Assembly (NCBI RefSeq): GCF_024809975.1
Contig: NZ_JANUDY010000017.1
Span: forward strand, 1 to 41,941
Source of the DNA: Comamonas sp. BIGb0152
Lineage (GTDB): Bacteria > Pseudomonadota > Gammaproteobacteria > Burkholderiales > Burkholderiaceae_C
DNA: 41,941 bases
Direction: 5' to 3'
Part shown: piece by piece, positions 25,420 to 33,618 of the stretch
How the letters are laid out: each line of letters opens with the position of its first letter
Numbering within the stretch: position 1 is the first letter of the stretch
Notes under the pieces: generated by a model
What the model was told of the DNA's origin: nothing
Database searches by the model: none
What the model saw: only the letters and a program-made list of their open reading frames with translations
Position numbers and translations under genes: made by a program

Positions 25420-27081
25420 CTATGGCTGTCTTTGAGTGCGTTCCTGGACTCGCAATGCCAGCGTATGTATTCCGGAGAAATCGAAATTTTCCAACATTCC
25501 TCTGACCAGGGTAGTGAATGGGGCGCGGCTGGGATCTTGGCAATGGAATTCGACCCAGTTTTCAATATCCGTTAGACGGCCATGCAATGCTAGGCTGGCG
25601 AGCTCACCCAGGGCTGCATCCTCCGGTAGAGCCTGCTTGGACCAGTCCATATCTTGCAGCACTTCGCCATAGCCTGTCTTGCTTGGTGGGACAACAGACC
25701 AACTCGATTCAGTGTCTTCTATCTCAAGCATGGGCAATGCAAATGAAAAGGTGGAACCTTGACCAACGCCGCTGGACACGCGCAAGGTGCTGCCCATGGC
25801 CGAAAGAATGCGCTGCGCAATGAACAAGCCCAACCCTGTGCTTCCGCTTGCAGCTTGGATCTGCTGAAAAGCCCCAAATATATCGACGTTGGATGTCAAA
25901 TCAATCCCAATTCCTGTGTCGCTGACCGTGAAGTGCAGATAGCGACCTCCCTCTTTAGAATCCAGAGTGACCGATAGCGTTACGACTCCATCATGCGTAA
26001 ATTTCGCTGAGTTAGAAAGTAAATTAAGGAGTACTTGACGCAGTCGATTACCGTCCACATCAATCAACGTCGGAACTCTTGATGGAAGTTGACGGCGGAA
26101 GCAGTTCTTCTGCCTCAAACATAAAACAACAGCATATTCCGAAATATCTTCCAACAAAGGAAGCAAATAAGTTAATTCAGATTTCAGGGCAAGGGGCTGC
26201 AATTCCAACTTCGAGTAGTCCTGCAACTCATCGATCAAATTTAATTGATATTTAATATTATTTTGAATGGATGTCAGAGATTTTCTTTGCGCTTCGGTAG
26301 CGTCATTGAGTAGTAGCTCGGCATATCCAGATATAGTCGCCAGGGGCGCACGAAGATCGTGACTGATAAAGCCCAAAGTTTCTGTTTTTTGTTGATTCTT
26401 CACTTTGGCATCGACGATCAATTTTTGTTGCAGTAAATAATTTCCGTTGATCATCAAACAGATGGCGGTGATTGGCATCACTGCGGAAAAAACGAAAACG
26501 TAGGCGATTTGAATATAAGACGATCCAGCGGGGCCAGCAGGCACCAGACTAGGTATAAACAGGGTAATAAAACGAATCAAGTAGACTAGGCATTCAATAG
26601 CCAGCGAAGTCGAAAGCAGTCGATTGATGAAAGATTTATCACCATATCGAGTGACTGTAATAAATTGAATAAAAACGAATACAAAAAGAAAAGAGGTAAA
26701 ACTCATCAGTCTATACGGGTAGTTTGGATTCCCCCACATAAACCAAAAGACCAAGACTTCAGAAATTACAGTGCAAGGCACAATCAAATATCGCATCGAA
26801 GGCTGGCCATAAAACTTCCTGATGCCGAGCGTTTGCATGGCTACACCTAGCGTCAATAAATGATTCCCAATAGACGAATACGAGTAAATTGTGGGGTTGT
26901 TATTAAACCATCCAGCATACAAACACACTGCCAAAGTGGCAATGAAAAAACCTAATGTGTAGAGCCCAATTCTTTTAATACCAATCTGACGAATGTGATT
27001 GGACAGAAGCAGAGGTATTAGCACCAATCCTGAAACAAAGGCTGACGTGGCAAAAAATAAATTGTAGTTAATTGCGGTCAT
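25420..27081 (-). CDS. Membrane sensor histidine kinase
   Basis: A 553-residue kinase. Six to seven hydrophobic helices fill residues 1-215 (for example LVLIPLLLS, GLYTLGFFIATLAVCLYAG, LFVFVFIQFITVT, VFVFSAVMPITAICLM) with no large periplasmic domain, so it may sense within the membrane. The kinase core has the H box FISHDLRAPLATISGYAELL (H241), N box NRLRQVLLNLLSNSAKFT (about 345-362), G1 SDTGIGI and G2 STGLGLFIAQRI. About 100 extra C-terminal residues (ALGELASLALHGRLTDIENW and on) form a small helical domain after the ATPase, seen in some hybrid kinases without the receiver. It probably phosphorylates the receiver-AraC regulator at 23786. Confidence 0.9.
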   Translation of the reverse strand: MTAINYNLFFATSAFVSGLVLIPLLLSNHIRQIGIKRIGLYTLGFFIATLAVCLYAGWFNNNPTIYSYSSIGNHLLTLGVAMQTLGIRKFYGQPSMRYLIVPCTVISEVLVFWFMWGNPNYPYRLMSFTSFLFVFVFIQFITVTRYGDKSFINRLLSTSLAIECLVYLIRFITLFIPSLVPAGPAGSSYIQIAYVFVFSAVMPITAICLMINGNYLLQQKLIVDAKVKNQQKTETLGFISHDLRAPLATISGYAELLLNDATEAQRKSLTSIQNNIKYQLNLIDELQDYSKLELQPLALKSELTYLLPLLEDISEYAVVLCLRQKNCFRRQLPSRVPTLIDVDGNRLRQVLLNLLSNSAKFTHDGVVTLSVTLDSKEGGRYLHFTVSDTGIGIDLTSNVDIFGAFQQIQAASGSTGLGLFIAQRILSAMGSTLRVSSGVGQGSTFSFALPMLEIEDTESSWSVVPPSKTGYGEVLQDMDWSKQALPEDAALGELASLALHGRLTDIENWVEFHCQDPSRAPFTTLVRGMLENFDFSGIHTLALRVQERTQRQP

Positions 27082-27974
27082 ATTGATCTCGCTGTCAGAC
27101 AGCTCTCAACATATTCGAATAACGCCAATATCCATTGATGGACGTTGACGTCCATGCCAAGTATGGGATTGCATCTAGGAGTTGACCGTACATCGTCACC
27201 CGACCTCTGCACAGCTGCCGCCAGACATCCGTTTCTGTGCGCTCCCAGGCAAGCCCCCTGACAGGGACACACTCATAAAGCGGAATCCTTGCCTTCAGGA
27301 TACGTGGATGGATGGCTGCTTCAGTGTTCGCTAGGGGCATAACTGTTCTTATTGCTAACAGCATCTCATTGTCGCTGGGCCGATGCGGGCTGCATAAATG
27401 GGCATTCCCTTACTGAGCTTGCTGTGACAGGCATACAACGCCGGGTAGATCGCTAAGCCCGCTGATGCAAGCTCACTCGGAGCGTGTCATGCCTTGACTA
27501 TGGAGCGGTCACGCGTTAGGAGAGAGAAGTGAGTTGCATCTAGAAGGCGACCGTTCAAGGCAAGTCATGTCTCGGATAGCTTGAAGGAGGCTATGCATCA
27601 CGGATACATGCAGGAATTGACTGCCACTTGCAGCTAACGCTGTATAACAATCACATGGCAACAAGGTTTGAGCGACTGCAACGGATCGAAAGCGCCACTT
27701 CATCGCTCTTGAAAGCGGACCTTGGCATGTGTCTGTTTGCAGCGGCGGCTTTAAGGTGTAGTGCAGGCCTACAAGGATGACTCGCTGCAATGACTGCTCT
27801 GGGCACCACCAGTCATCGAACTTGTTGAGTTGACGGACTGCAACCAGCCTGTAGCGGTAGTACAAAATCCGTCGATCCTAAATATTTTCAATCATATATC
27901 CCTGACCTGATGCGGTAGCGGTTTGCTGCAAAGCGAGCTGTCTCGCATTGATTTCATCTCTCTTCCATCCATCT
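27082..27974. other. 893-bp interval without convincing genes
   Basis: This gap holds the upstream region of the sensor kinase (minus) and the lead-in to the recombination module (plus). Open frames have no recognisable domains. It contains dispersed-repeat copy 2 (27809-27851). It may mark the border of the mobile module, but I see no attachment site or tRNA. Confidence 0.45.
27809..27851 (+). repeat. 43-bp dispersed intergenic repeat, copy 2
   Basis: 41 of 43 bases match 663-705. The flanks resemble each other only loosely. Confidence 0.7.
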
Positions 27975-28008
27975 AGCGCCCCTGGCTTTCGAGCCCGGGG
28001 CGCTTTTC
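27975..28008 (+). terminator. Hairpin with UUCG loop and T-run, upstream of zinc-ribbon gene
   Basis: AGCGCCCC-t-GGCT-ttcg-AGCC-c-GGGGCGCT, then TTTTCTTT. The stem is 12 pairs with one internal mismatch and a stable UUCG tetraloop. It ends about 19 bases before the ATG at 28027, so it could end upstream transcription or attenuate the operon. Confidence 0.75.
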
Positions 28009-28026
28009 TTTATGTCAGGAGTTTCT

Positions 28027-28350
28027 ATGTCTATCCAATGTCCCCACTGCCATTCTCTGAATGTGCGTGTCAAGGGTATCGCCAAGGAGCTGGGCCAACG
28101 TGTTGGTTCTGCCGCTGGTACAGCCACGGGTATTGCAGGTGCCATGCAAGGTGCCACCACTGGCGCATCCGTCGGGTTTGTGGCTGGCCCCGTCGGTGGT
28201 GTTCTCGGTTCCTTGCTCGGCGCCATCATCGGTGGTGTGCTCGGCGGTACCGTGGGTCACGAAGTCGGCGGCCGCATCGGCGAGCAGATCGACGAGACCT
28301 ATCTGGACAACTACGAATGCCAAAGCTGCGGCAATTCGTTCAAGGCTTGA
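28027..28350 (+). CDS. Zinc-ribbon protein with glycine-zipper membrane segment
   Basis: A 107-residue protein; the ATG at 28027 has AGGAG 7-11 bases before it, so I prefer it to the ATG at 28012. Two half zinc ribbons lie at the ends (CPHC near residue 5, CQSCG near residue 100). Between them is a long glycine-zipper stretch (GSAAGTATGIAGAMQGATTG through GGVLGSLLGAIIGGVLGGT) able to enter a membrane. It is the first gene of the plus-strand module and stands 15 bp before the DUF932 gene. Folding back would bring the two CxxC pairs together. Function is unknown. Confidence 0.75.
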   Translation: MSIQCPHCHSLNVRVKGIAKELGQRVGSAAGTATGIAGAMQGATTGASVGFVAGPVGGVLGSLLGAIIGGVLGGTVGHEVGGRIGEQIDETYLDNYECQSCGNSFKA

Positions 28351-28365
28351 TGCAAGGAGATCACC

Positions 28366-29361
28366 ATGTCCCATCTCGTCGAAACCATGGCCTATGCAGG
28401 CCAAACCCCCTGGCACCAACTGGGCAACCACCTGCCTCGCAAGCAATCCCTCGATGTCTGGGCACAAGCCGCAGGCATGCAGTGGCAGATCCTCGAAACG
28501 CCCGTGCGCTATCTGGCTGCCGACAGCTCAGAAGCGTCTTCTGCCTTGTATGCCGAGCCCATGGAGTTCCCGGACCAGAAGGTGCTGTACCGTAGTGATA
28601 CCAAAGCACCGCTGTCAGTGGTCAGCAACCGCTACCAGGTGGTGCAGCCCCGCGATGTGCTGGAGTTCTACCGGGATCTCACAGAGGTCGCCGGTTATGA
28701 ACTGGAGACAGCCGGTGTGCTCAAGGCAGGTCGCAAGTTCTGGGCCTTGGCCCGGACTGGCAAATCAGTTGCCCTCAAAGGCGATGACGTCGTCAACGGT
28801 TATCTGCTCTTGGCGACTTCCTGTGATGGCACCCTGGCCACAGTCGCCATGCCCACTACCGTGCGGGTGGTCTGCAACAACACGCTGGCGATTGCCCTGC
28901 AGGGAGCAACCAATGCCGTGAAAGTCTCCCACTCCACCCGCTTCGATGCCCAGGCCGTCAAGCGCCAGTTAGGCATTGCCGTGGGCCAATGGGATTCCTT
29001 CATGTACCAGATGCGCACCTTGGCAGAACGAAAGGTCAAGAGCCACGAGGCGATGAACTTCTTCTTGAAAGTGCTTTGCGCAGCAGACAAGCCAGGATCC
29101 AGCGGAGCAGGGCAGTCTACGGGTCTCACCAATGAACGGGCCTTGCAGAAGGCGCAGATGCTCTTTGACGGCCACGGGCGCGGCGCCACCCTGTCCGCAG
29201 CCCAGGGCACGGCCTGGGGCTTGCTGTGTTCTATCACCGAGTACGTGGACCACGAGCGCCGGGCCCGCAGCCAGGACAACCGCCTGGACAGTGCCTGGTT
29301 CGGTGTGGGGGCTGCGGTCAAGCAGCGGGCACTGGAGCACGCTTTGCAACTGGTGGCCTGA
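28366..29361 (+). CDS. DUF932 family protein (phage/plasmid-type)
   Basis: A 331-residue member of the DUF932 family, full length, with AAGGAG before the ATG. Typical segments are YAGQTPWHQLGNHLPRKQSL (N-terminus), SVVSNRYQVVQPRDVLEFYR, FWALARTGK and VRVVCNNTLAIALQ. The family is common on phages, plasmids and integrative elements and is often placed beside recombination genes; its biochemical role is not settled. Here it is followed by a YqaJ-type exonuclease and an uncharacterised Cys-cluster protein, the usual neighbourhood in beta- and gammaproteobacterial mobile elements. Confidence 0.88.
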   Translation: MSHLVETMAYAGQTPWHQLGNHLPRKQSLDVWAQAAGMQWQILETPVRYLAADSSEASSALYAEPMEFPDQKVLYRSDTKAPLSVVSNRYQVVQPRDVLEFYRDLTEVAGYELETAGVLKAGRKFWALARTGKSVALKGDDVVNGYLLLATSCDGTLATVAMPTTVRVVCNNTLAIALQGATNAVKVSHSTRFDAQAVKRQLGIAVGQWDSFMYQMRTLAERKVKSHEAMNFFLKVLCAADKPGSSGAGQSTGLTNERALQKAQMLFDGHGRGATLSAAQGTAWGLLCSITEYVDHERRARSQDNRLDSAWFGVGAAVKQRALEHALQLVA

Positions 29362-29446
29362 ATCCACGGGCTCGCGGCGCGCCCTTCGCCCTTCGGCCTT
29401 CTCCCCCGTCTCTTCCTTTCTCATTCGAAGCTTTCCAACGTCATAG

Positions 29447-29474
29447 GCCCTCACCACTGCGGTGAGGGCTTTGT
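29447..29474 (+). terminator. Hairpin between DUF932 and YqaJ genes
   Basis: GCCCTCACC-actgc-GGTGAGGGC, a perfect 9-bp stem, followed by a weak T-rich tail (TTTGTG). It lies in the 229-bp gap before the exonuclease gene. No gene is seen in the rest of that gap. Confidence 0.6.
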
Positions 29475-29590
29475 GCTTTGGGCTTTGAGATTTTTGGGGC
29501 AGGGGATTGAAGAAGGAGGGCAGTCGCTTGCATTGGACCTTCATTGCCCGTTTCCTTGTCTATTTCTTCACCCAATTCACTGGAGGCACC

Positions 29591-30604
29591 ATGCCGACAC
29601 CTGTTTCTAAACCTGTATCAGCCTCACAGGCCAGACGTCCCGCGCTGCGCCTGGTCTCCACCAGGGACATGCCGCGCGAGACCTGGCTGGATGTGCGCCG
29701 CCAAGGCGTCGGCAGCTCTGACGCCGCCGCTGCCGTAGGGCTCAATCCTTACCAGTCTCAACTGGAGCTGTGGATGCACAAGACCGGCAAGGGCCATCTC
29801 TTGCCGACCGTTGATCCCAACGACGAGACCAGTCCCATGTACTGGGGCAGCTTGCTCGAACCCATCGTCGCCGCCCACTACACCAAGCGCACCGGCAACA
29901 AGGTGCGCCGGGTTAATGCCGTGCTGGGCCATCCCCAGGTTCCCTGGATGCTCGCCAATATCGACCGGGAAGTGGTGGGCGCTTCCGATGTCCAGATCTT
30001 GGAATGCAAGACTGCAGGCATCAACGGTGCCAAGCTCTGGAGAGATGGCGTTCCGGAATACATCCAGCTGCAGGTCATGCACCAACTGGCCGTGACAGGC
30101 AAGCAGGCCGCCGATGTGGCCGTCCTGATCTGCGGGCAGGAGTTGCAAATCCACCGCATCGAGCGGGACGAGACCATGATCACCCAATTGATGGCCTTGG
30201 AGGCGCAGTTCTGGGAACGAGTTGAGACTGGACAGGCGCCAGACGCAGATGCGTCGGACAGCACGGCAGTTGCGCTGCGCAGCGTGTACTCGCAGGACAG
30301 TGGCGACACCGTGGATCTGTCCGAGGACGAGAGTGCTTGCCATGCATTTGCCAAGCTGCTTCATGTTCGCAAGCTTCTGCAGGACTGGGAGGTCCAGGAA
30401 GCATTGCTGAAACACCAGATCCAGCAGCGCATGGGGGCAGCGTCGTACGCGAACTTCCCCGGCGGCTCGGTGAGCTGGAAGCGCTCCAAGGACGGCAAGG
30501 CCTTCAACACCGCTGCATTCGAGAAAGACCATCCGGATCTGGCCAAGGCCTACACGAGCGCCAAAGCCGGATCGCGGAGATTCCTGCTGCAGGAGTCGGG
30601 CTGA
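29591..30604 (+). CDS. YqaJ-family viral recombinase (exonuclease)
   Basis: A 337-residue protein; I start it at the ATG at 29591 (ACTGGAGGCACC before it, MPTPVSKPVSA), since the upstream frame has no ribosome site. It matches the YqaJ/lambda-exonuclease nuclease fold: WLDVRRQGVGSSDAAAAVGL (about 34-53), then YWGSLLEPIVAAHY with the conserved glutamate, SDVQILECKTAG, whose ECK supplies the D-x(n)-E-x-K metal site, and YIQLQVMHQLAVTG. Such enzymes resect double-stranded DNA for single-strand annealing with a RecT/Bet partner. No such annealing protein is recognised here. The C-terminal part (about 270-337) is a helical extension ending KAYTSAKAGSRRFLL. Confidence 0.9.
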   Translation: MPTPVSKPVSASQARRPALRLVSTRDMPRETWLDVRRQGVGSSDAAAAVGLNPYQSQLELWMHKTGKGHLLPTVDPNDETSPMYWGSLLEPIVAAHYTKRTGNKVRRVNAVLGHPQVPWMLANIDREVVGASDVQILECKTAGINGAKLWRDGVPEYIQLQVMHQLAVTGKQAADVAVLICGQELQIHRIERDETMITQLMALEAQFWERVETGQAPDADASDSTAVALRSVYSQDSGDTVDLSEDESACHAFAKLLHVRKLLQDWEVQEALLKHQIQQRMGAASYANFPGGSVSWKRSKDGKAFNTAAFEKDHPDLAKAYTSAKAGSRRFLLQESG

Positions 30605-30685
30605 ACTTGCAGTCAGCTCAACACCCCGTAGTCACTGGCCACCAATATCCGATCGCCAATCAGAGGTCAGCAATTCAACCCATCC

Positions 30686-30719
30686 GCCCTTTGCTTCTTC
30701 TTTGAAGCAAGGGGCTTTT
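30686..30719 (+). terminator. Hairpin with T-run upstream of Cys-cluster gene
   Basis: GCCC-T-TTGCTTC-ttcttt-GAAGCAA-G-GGGC followed by TTTT, ending 20 bases before the ATG at 30739. Third hairpin of this kind in the module. Confidence 0.7.
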
Positions 30720-30738
30720 GCATTTCTGGAGAAACACC

Positions 30739-31878
30739 ATGATCAAAGGATTGATGATGACGCCCCCTGTAGTGGGGCGCATCTCCATTGGCAAGGTCAT
30801 CGAGCGCAATGGCAAGCGATTGCCGCAGAAAGATGACGAATTCACCATCACCACCCAGGTCCAAATCCGCAGGGGCTGGGTACTGCATCCGATGGATGGC
30901 ATTCTGCGCGCAGAGATCACCGACCGGGCATTGATGACAACAGGCGTGGAGGTGACGGAGTTGCATGCCCTGCCTCCTGAGTTCGATGGTGCAACGCAAC
31001 AGCCGAAGCAGACTTTGCAGGACAAGCTTGCCAGGCGGGCCAGGGCAGCCAATCCATCACAGGCCACGAAGGGCGATAGCGAGCAAGGCACCAACTCGGC
31101 GCAGAAGACGATGACGGAGGTTGTCAGCCCGACCGATGGCAAAGCTCCAGCCAACGCCCATTCTGCCAAACCCAAGCTGCGCAGCATCCCCATCCGTGTG
31201 CTCTTCAACGACCCGGCGCTGAACCTTCGGGCCAACTACACCTTGTTCGACCGGGCCACGGCGCGGCCCCTCTGTGTGGGAGATGGACAGACCTGCAAAC
31301 GCATGACAGGCAAGGGCGTTGAGGCACACCCTTGCGAAGGCCCGGACCTGTGTGCGCTCGCCATTGAAGGCGGGTGCAAACCGTTTGGCCGATTCCACAT
31401 GCGCATTGACCATCCGGACAACCAGGCGGACGCCCTGAGCACCTTTGTGCTGCGTACCACCGGGATCAACTCCCTGCGCACCTTGATGACCCGCATGCAG
31501 TACCTGCAGGCGGCCAGTGGTGGATTGCTGGCATATCTCCCACTGGAGCTGCGCTTGCGCGCCAAATCCACGGCCATGTCGCACCGCACCCCGATCTACT
31601 ACGTGGACCTGGGTATCCGAAATGGAATGCCGCTTGACGCAGCCATCAGCCAGGCAGCACAGGCTGCGGAATATGCGCAGAAGTTCGGCCACAACCAGGA
31701 AGCGCTGGAGCAAGCTGCCAGAGAAGGCTATGCGCTGGGCCTGTTTGAGGAACTAGAGCAGGAGGCGACAGAGATCGTGCAGGAGTTCTATCCGCAGGCA
31801 GCAGAACCCACGGGGCAGGGGATGCATATGCAGGAGATGCACCAACCCGAGAGAGGACGAGGCAAGCAGCATGGCTGA
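30739..31878 (+). CDS. Cys-cluster 'hydrolase or metal-binding' protein, possibly Gp3/RDF-like
   Basis: A 379-residue protein from the ATG at 30739 (TGGAGAAACACC before it). The first 90 residues form a beta-rich domain (PPVVGRISIGKVIERNGKRL). A low-complexity linker (about 95-150) leads to a conserved part: IPIRVLFNDPALNLRANYTL, a five-cysteine cluster (CVGDGQTCKR, HPCEGPDLCALAIEGGCKPF), then FVLRTTGINSLRTLMTRMQY, LAYLPLELRLRAKS and YYVDLGI. The order of elements (G-D-G with cysteines, fold core, strand pairs) resembles the Gp3-like recombination directionality factors, my inference. It is usually found beside YqaJ and DUF932 genes on mobile elements. Last 8 bases overlap the next gene. Confidence 0.7.
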   Translation: MIKGLMMTPPVVGRISIGKVIERNGKRLPQKDDEFTITTQVQIRRGWVLHPMDGILRAEITDRALMTTGVEVTELHALPPEFDGATQQPKQTLQDKLARRARAANPSQATKGDSEQGTNSAQKTMTEVVSPTDGKAPANAHSAKPKLRSIPIRVLFNDPALNLRANYTLFDRATARPLCVGDGQTCKRMTGKGVEAHPCEGPDLCALAIEGGCKPFGRFHMRIDHPDNQADALSTFVLRTTGINSLRTLMTRMQYLQAASGGLLAYLPLELRLRAKSTAMSHRTPIYYVDLGIRNGMPLDAAISQAAQAAEYAQKFGHNQEALEQAAREGYALGLFEELEQEATEIVQEFYPQAAEPTGQGMHMQEMHQPERGRGKQHG

Positions 31879-32554
31879 CTCTGCAGATAAGGGGCTCGTC
31901 CACCGTTACATGCATGGCATCCGGTTTGATGGACCGTGGGAACACAGGATAGTCAGCCTATCGGGGCGCAGGCGCTGGAGCTACATGTTTCCGGATACAG
32001 ATCGCGCCAGAGTATCGGATCCGGAAGGGCTGGAATGGTGCCTGAGGCGCAGTGCAGCGGTGATGACGCAACGGCCTATTCGCAGCATTGCTGTCTCTCT
32101 GCCATTGAGCACACCCATAGATGACGACCATGGCGGGAAAGCGCTGTTTCCGCACTGTGAGATTTGGAGCGCCACGAGCATCGGAACCGAGTCGATGAAC
32201 TGTCTAGGAGCTGTTCTGACGCATGGTGGTTGTGCATTGCTCAAGCTGGTATTGCAGCGCAGGCACTACGGCCAGTTGGAGGACACCGACTGCTGGGTCT
32301 GGGTGGTGGGTGTGGAGATGACTGTGTTGCCTGAAACCGTAGAGGGAAGCAAGCCTCGGTCAAGCCATGCCATCAGGGCAGGACTGGTCGTCAGTCATGC
32401 GTGGAGCGCGCCATGGGGTAGCGGGTTTGGCGCTCGTGTTTCGTGGGATGCGCTCGGTGAGTGCGTTCTTTGCTCTGTGGACGGAGTGCGTTTGCAAGGC
32501 CGATGTGCGGAGGTTGTGACCATCGTGCCCAAGCATTCGCAACATGCGACGTGA
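31871..32554 (+). CDS. Conserved-looking protein of unknown function, operon end
   Basis: A 227-residue protein whose ATG overlaps the end of the previous gene by 8 bases, indicating translational coupling. It starts with a polar helix-rich segment (HRYMHGIRFDGPWEHRIVSL) and has several Trp/Val strands (CWVWVVGVEMTVLP) and scattered cysteines. No signal peptide or membrane segment is visible. I recognise no family. It is the last gene before a very strong terminator, so it belongs to the YqaJ/DUF932 transcription unit. Confidence 0.65.
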   Translation: MADSADKGLVHRYMHGIRFDGPWEHRIVSLSGRRRWSYMFPDTDRARVSDPEGLEWCLRRSAAVMTQRPIRSIAVSLPLSTPIDDDHGGKALFPHCEIWSATSIGTESMNCLGAVLTHGGCALLKLVLQRRHYGQLEDTDCWVWVVGVEMTVLPETVEGSKPRSSHAIRAGLVVSHAWSAPWGSGFGARVSWDALGECVLCSVDGVRLQGRCAEVVTIVPKHSQHAT

Positions 32555-32616
32555 GAATCAGAAAGGATGAACCCGGCTAGCGCCGGGTTCATCCTTTCTG
32601 ATTCTCTTTTTTTTTT
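32555..32616 (+). terminator. Very strong intrinsic terminator, 23-bp perfect stem
   Basis: GAATCAGAAAGGATGAACCC continuing GGC pairs perfectly with the reverse sequence ending at 32604, 23 base pairs around a TAGC loop, followed by a T-tract (32607-32616). It begins directly after the stop of the preceding gene and separates it from the convergent XRE gene. Confidence 0.92.
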
Positions 32617-32637
32617 GCGGCTATGGCATTCCTGGAG

Positions 32638-32901
32638 CTACGAGTGCGTCTCCGGCGGCTTGATCAAGGTCCAAGCCTCCACATCCAGCGCTTGCGCGAT
32701 GCGCTCGATATTAGCCAGCGAGACATTCCAACGCGATCGCTCCACGGCTGATACGTACGTCCTGTCTAACTCGCATTCGAGCGCCAGGCGCTCCTGCGAC
32801 CAGCCTTTCTCTACACGTTTGAGGCGCACCCAGTACGCAAACACATCGCGCAGGTTGTCGGGATCAGGAAGATGAGTAGGGGGAATGGGTTTGGCAGACA
32901 C
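32638..32901 (-). CDS. XRE-family transcriptional regulator
   Basis: An 87-residue protein that is one helix-turn-helix domain with short tails (YWVRLKRVEKGWSQERLALE, then LDRTYVSAVERSRWNVSL and IERIAQALDV, about 24-75). The Cro/CI-type pattern (R-x-x-x-G-x-S-Q-E-x-L-A-x-x, then R-x-[YT]-[VI]-S-x-[VI]-E-R) is complete. It probably acts as a dimeric repressor, perhaps of the plus-strand genes starting at 33031 or of the mobile module; its own upstream region faces those genes. Targets are not visible as clear operators. Confidence 0.88.
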   Translation of the reverse strand: MSAKPIPPTHLPDPDNLRDVFAYWVRLKRVEKGWSQERLALECELDRTYVSAVERSRWNVSLANIERIAQALDVEAWTLIKPPETHS

Positions 32902-33030
32902 CCTCCCAGCATCCGTTTCTGATACATTTACATCTACGGAGTTTGCTTCACATATTGATGCAAGAAGGAACCCAATCTGACATCAGCGGGGCATCTCCCC
33001 GTGCCGAATACCAAGAAAAGGAGTGCGCGC

Positions 33031-33336
33031 ATGCGCTTGGAGCGTCTGTTGCCCTGGGTGTTGATGCCCAACATCGCCATGGCAGGTGGGGGAGGGGGAG
33101 GCATCGTCCTAGGTCTGATCATCTTTTTGCCGATCCTGGTATGGGGCTTCATCAGGCTCTGGAAGTTCTGGTTCCAGATGATCTTTGGAGGCCAGGGTCG
33201 TGCGCAGCCGCACCAAGGCGGCTCTTACCCTATCGTCCAGCCCATGGTGCAAGCTACGAAGGACTGTCCTTACTGCGCAGAACCTATTCTGGTCAAAGCC
33301 AGGAAGTGCAAGCACTGCGGCTCTGATTTGAGTTGA
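33031..33336 (+). CDS. Membrane-anchored zinc-ribbon protein
   Basis: A 101-residue protein; the ATG at 33031 is preceded by AAGGAG at 7 bases, so I prefer it to a GTG at 33001. The start may be a signal peptide or a first helix (LERLLPWVLMPNIAMAGGGG). One clear membrane helix follows (IVLGLIIFLPILVWGFIRLW), then a short linker and a C-terminal zinc ribbon: CPYCAEPILVKARKCKHCGS, a C-x2-C...C-x2-C knuckle of the UPF0547/zinc-ribbon type. The ribbon should sit in the cytoplasm if the start is a cleaved signal followed by one helix. Its relation to the neighbours is not known. Confidence 0.75.
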   Translation: MRLERLLPWVLMPNIAMAGGGGGGIVLGLIIFLPILVWGFIRLWKFWFQMIFGGQGRAQPHQGGSYPIVQPMVQATKDCPYCAEPILVKARKCKHCGSDLS

Positions 33337-33618
33337 TCATGGGTTGGGGCATCGATCTGACGGGACGATCAGCAACAGCCTTTGGTATTTCATCTGTGAG
33401 TTGCTAGATCCCAGCTTTATTGCCAGTCTCACCACTGACGCAAATCCATTGAACCACCCCTGACAGGTCGCTGAACGGATGCACGGCTTGTTCCAGTCTT
33501 GGCCTTGGTGCGTTCTGATTTGATGAGTTTGCTTCACTTTCAGCGCTGTAGCAGCCAGACTGCTGCTGGTTATGCCTTTCTATGGCGTCACCAATAACGA
33601 CAAGAGGAAGAGTCACAC

